Source: a virus. Taken from it: a stretch of DNA of 58,689 bases. Both the position numbers and the translations under genes were made by a program. Below the pieces are notes generated by a model. The model saw only the letters and a program-made list of their open reading frames with translations. It ran no database searches and had not been told where the DNA came from. The DNA lies in the IMG/VR virus record IMGVR_UViG_3300008107_000212, positions 1 to 58,689 of that record; one strand, 5' to 3'. Below, piece by piece: positions 58,649 to 58,689 of this stretch (within the stretch, counting starts at the first letter, position 1; each line of letters opens with the position of its first letter).

Positions 58649-58689
58649 TACTCCCGACAGGACTTGAACCTGTAACCTCGATGGTATAA
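58649..58689 (-). tRNA. Partial tRNA at right edge, perhaps Ile(TAT)
   Basis: Only the 3' half is present: acceptor strand CGGGAGT, T arm ACAGG/CCTGT and 3' anticodon stem CATCG. With the usual 5-nt variable loop the anticodon is TAT, which would read AUA. Confidence 0.6.

Overview
The window is a late-gene segment of a large T4-like tailed phage (myovirus). Every gene I can support, protein and tRNA, is on the minus strand, so the genome reads from high to low coordinates. Base composition is strongly A+T-rich. Most starts lack a Shine-Dalgarno sequence, and the one secreted protein has a short Lys-Lys signal peptide ending in AFAQ. Together these suggest a Bacteroidota-type host, but that is inference; no host sequence is present.

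In transcription order: (1) 58.7-55.2 kb is a dense tRNA array of 21 complete conventional tRNAs, one tRNA cut by the edge and three aberrant tRNA-like units. It is interrupted by a YkuK-like RNase H-fold gene, a secreted small protein and three stem-loop-rich stretches without a clear gene. (2) 55.2-52.4 kb holds small genes, an HD-domain hydrolase and a gp55-like late sigma factor. (3) 52.4-37.3 kb is the baseplate and tail module: central spike, gp25-like and gp6-like wedge proteins, and a 1215-aa wedge/fibre protein followed by more large virion proteins. (4) 37.3-35.2 kb is a small replication insert: GIY-YIG endonuclease, gp61-like primase, PD-(D/E)XK exonuclease. (5) 35.2-21.2 kb is a block of about 18 accessory genes. 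Many start or end with the same kind of short amphipathic helix, often followed by a (L/I)xE site, which I read as prohead-targeting signals cut by the phage protease. The block includes a nucleotidyltransferase/metalloprotease/HAD fusion, a P-loop kinase, a ParB-like protein and two leucine-rich-repeat paralogues. (6) 21.2-15.8 kb carries a large virion protein, a FAD-dependent dehydrogenase, a second P-loop kinase and a membrane-anchored protein. (7) 15.8-5.8 kb is the head module: terminase, portal, prohead protease, scaffold, major capsid protein. (8) 5.8 kb to the left edge has PhoH, the neck proteins (gp13-, gp14- and gp15-like) and a collagen-like fibre that runs off the window.

Two signals recur at every scale. 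One is the motif ATATTTATAA (coding strand), found just upstream of about 16 genes and twice directly after an intrinsic terminator. It is a candidate late promoter, but it is the reverse complement of the T4 late consensus. The other is the targeting-helix family above, which implies that this phage packs an unusually large set of enzymes and small proteins into its head. A third point is a start-less reading frame at 25657-26073 that continues a 351-aa gene in the -1 frame; it is either a programmed frameshift, a mutation or a one-base sequence error.
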